DNA from: JANNAV01 sp031384695
GTDB lineage: Bacteria; Pseudomonadota; Alphaproteobacteria; Rhodobacterales; Rhodobacteraceae
Assembly: GCA_031384695.1 (NCBI GenBank)
Contig: JANNAV010000281.1
Location: 1-33,063 of the forward strand
Length of the DNA: 33,063 nt
Reading direction: 5' to 3'
In this document: positions 32,886 to 33,063 of the stretch, piece after piece
Position numbering within the stretch: the first letter of the stretch is position 1
Layout of the letters: every line of letters begins with the position of its first letter
Notes under the pieces: model-generated
What the model was told of the DNA's origin: nothing
Databases searched by the model: none
What the model saw: only the letters and a program-made list of their open reading frames with translations
Translations under genes and position numbers: made by a program

Positions 32886-33063
32886 TCAAGCCCCTTTTGG
32901 CTGCCAAAGTCGATTGGCTTTGACCAGTGTGTTTGCCAGTTCGATGAGTTTTCGCATCAGGGCGGTGATGGCGACTTTGGCGGGTTTTCCGGCGTTTCGG
33001 AGGGCTTGATACTTCGCCTTGAGGTCCGGGTTGAAGCGCATCGCGACGAGAGCGGGCATGTAG
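32886..33063 (-). mobile_element. IS110-family transposase, C-terminal end (partial)
   Basis: The minus-strand frame ending TGA at 32888-32886 encodes 58 residues running off the window edge, including YMPALVAMRFNPDLKAKY, RNAGKPAKVAITALMRKL and NTLVKANRLW. This matches the C-terminal part of the IS110/IS116/IS902 transposase, whose final region has the pattern ALVA...NP.LK.fY..L...GKP.KvA..A.MRKL. Catalytic residues are outside the window. IS110 elements lack clear inverted repeats, so the exact boundary next to the dehydratase gene cannot be set. The transposase is convergent with the sugar operon. Confidence 0.88.

Overview
The window reads as a chromosomal segment of a GC-rich alphaproteobacterium, most likely of the Rhodobacterales (Rhodobacteraceae/Paracoccaceae). 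This is inferred from the high G+C codon use, tightly packed ATGA-coupled genes, TTGAC-type -35 boxes and gene types common in that group. No rRNA, tRNA, CRISPR array or replication origin was found. Apart from one partial insertion sequence at the right edge the DNA looks native. No gene-free stretch exceeds 300 bases; the longest is 13998-14251 and it is unusually rich in signals.

Left part (1-15.7 kb), envelope, signalling and housekeeping. A PAN-domain alpha-2-macroglobulin with an intact thioester motif runs off the left edge (minus). It diverges from a soluble PAS hybrid histidine kinase with two receivers (plus). recQ and a YggT-family membrane gene follow on the minus strand. A rightward series then encodes a hot-dog thioesterase-like protein, a UMF1-type MFS transporter, the murein endopeptidase mepA, an exported esterase-like-phytase protein, a queuosine-precursor transporter behind a probable preQ1-I riboswitch, the ribosome-rescue hydrolase arfB and an APH-fold phosphotransferase. 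Between the queuosine transporter and arfB sits a compact unit: TTGACA box, a Shine-Dalgarno with full complementarity to the 16S tail, an 18-codon ORF, a complementary anti-SD segment and a strong intrinsic terminator. This is the best candidate here for something undescribed.

Middle (15.6-20.9 kb), a minus-strand operon-like run: small membrane-anchored hypothetical, glutathione S-transferase, nicotinamidase pncA, a membrane-bound hybrid kinase and nicotinate phosphoribosyltransferase pncB. The last two overlap by 67 bp, so a sensor kinase is embedded between the two enzymes of NAD salvage from nicotinamide.

Right part (20.9-32.9 kb), a divergent catabolic locus for a 6-deoxyhexose of the L-rhamnose/L-fucose type by the non-phosphorylating route. 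Leftward: aldose 1-dehydrogenase (AKR), ABC ATPase, two permeases, binding protein and an SDR dehydrogenase. Rightward: a DapA-family aldolase, an enolase-superfamily acid-sugar dehydratase, a lactonase, a GntR/FCD regulator, rhamnose mutarotase and a second, RhmD-like dehydratase. The inferred flow is import, anomer interconversion, oxidation to lactone, hydrolysis, dehydration to a 2-keto-3-deoxy acid, then either aldol cleavage (DapA type) or oxidation (SDR). Three matches to the FCD operator consensus lie in the divergent promoter. The locus stops 14 bp before the 3' end of an IS110-family transposase gene, so later genes of the locus may have been cut off or displaced.
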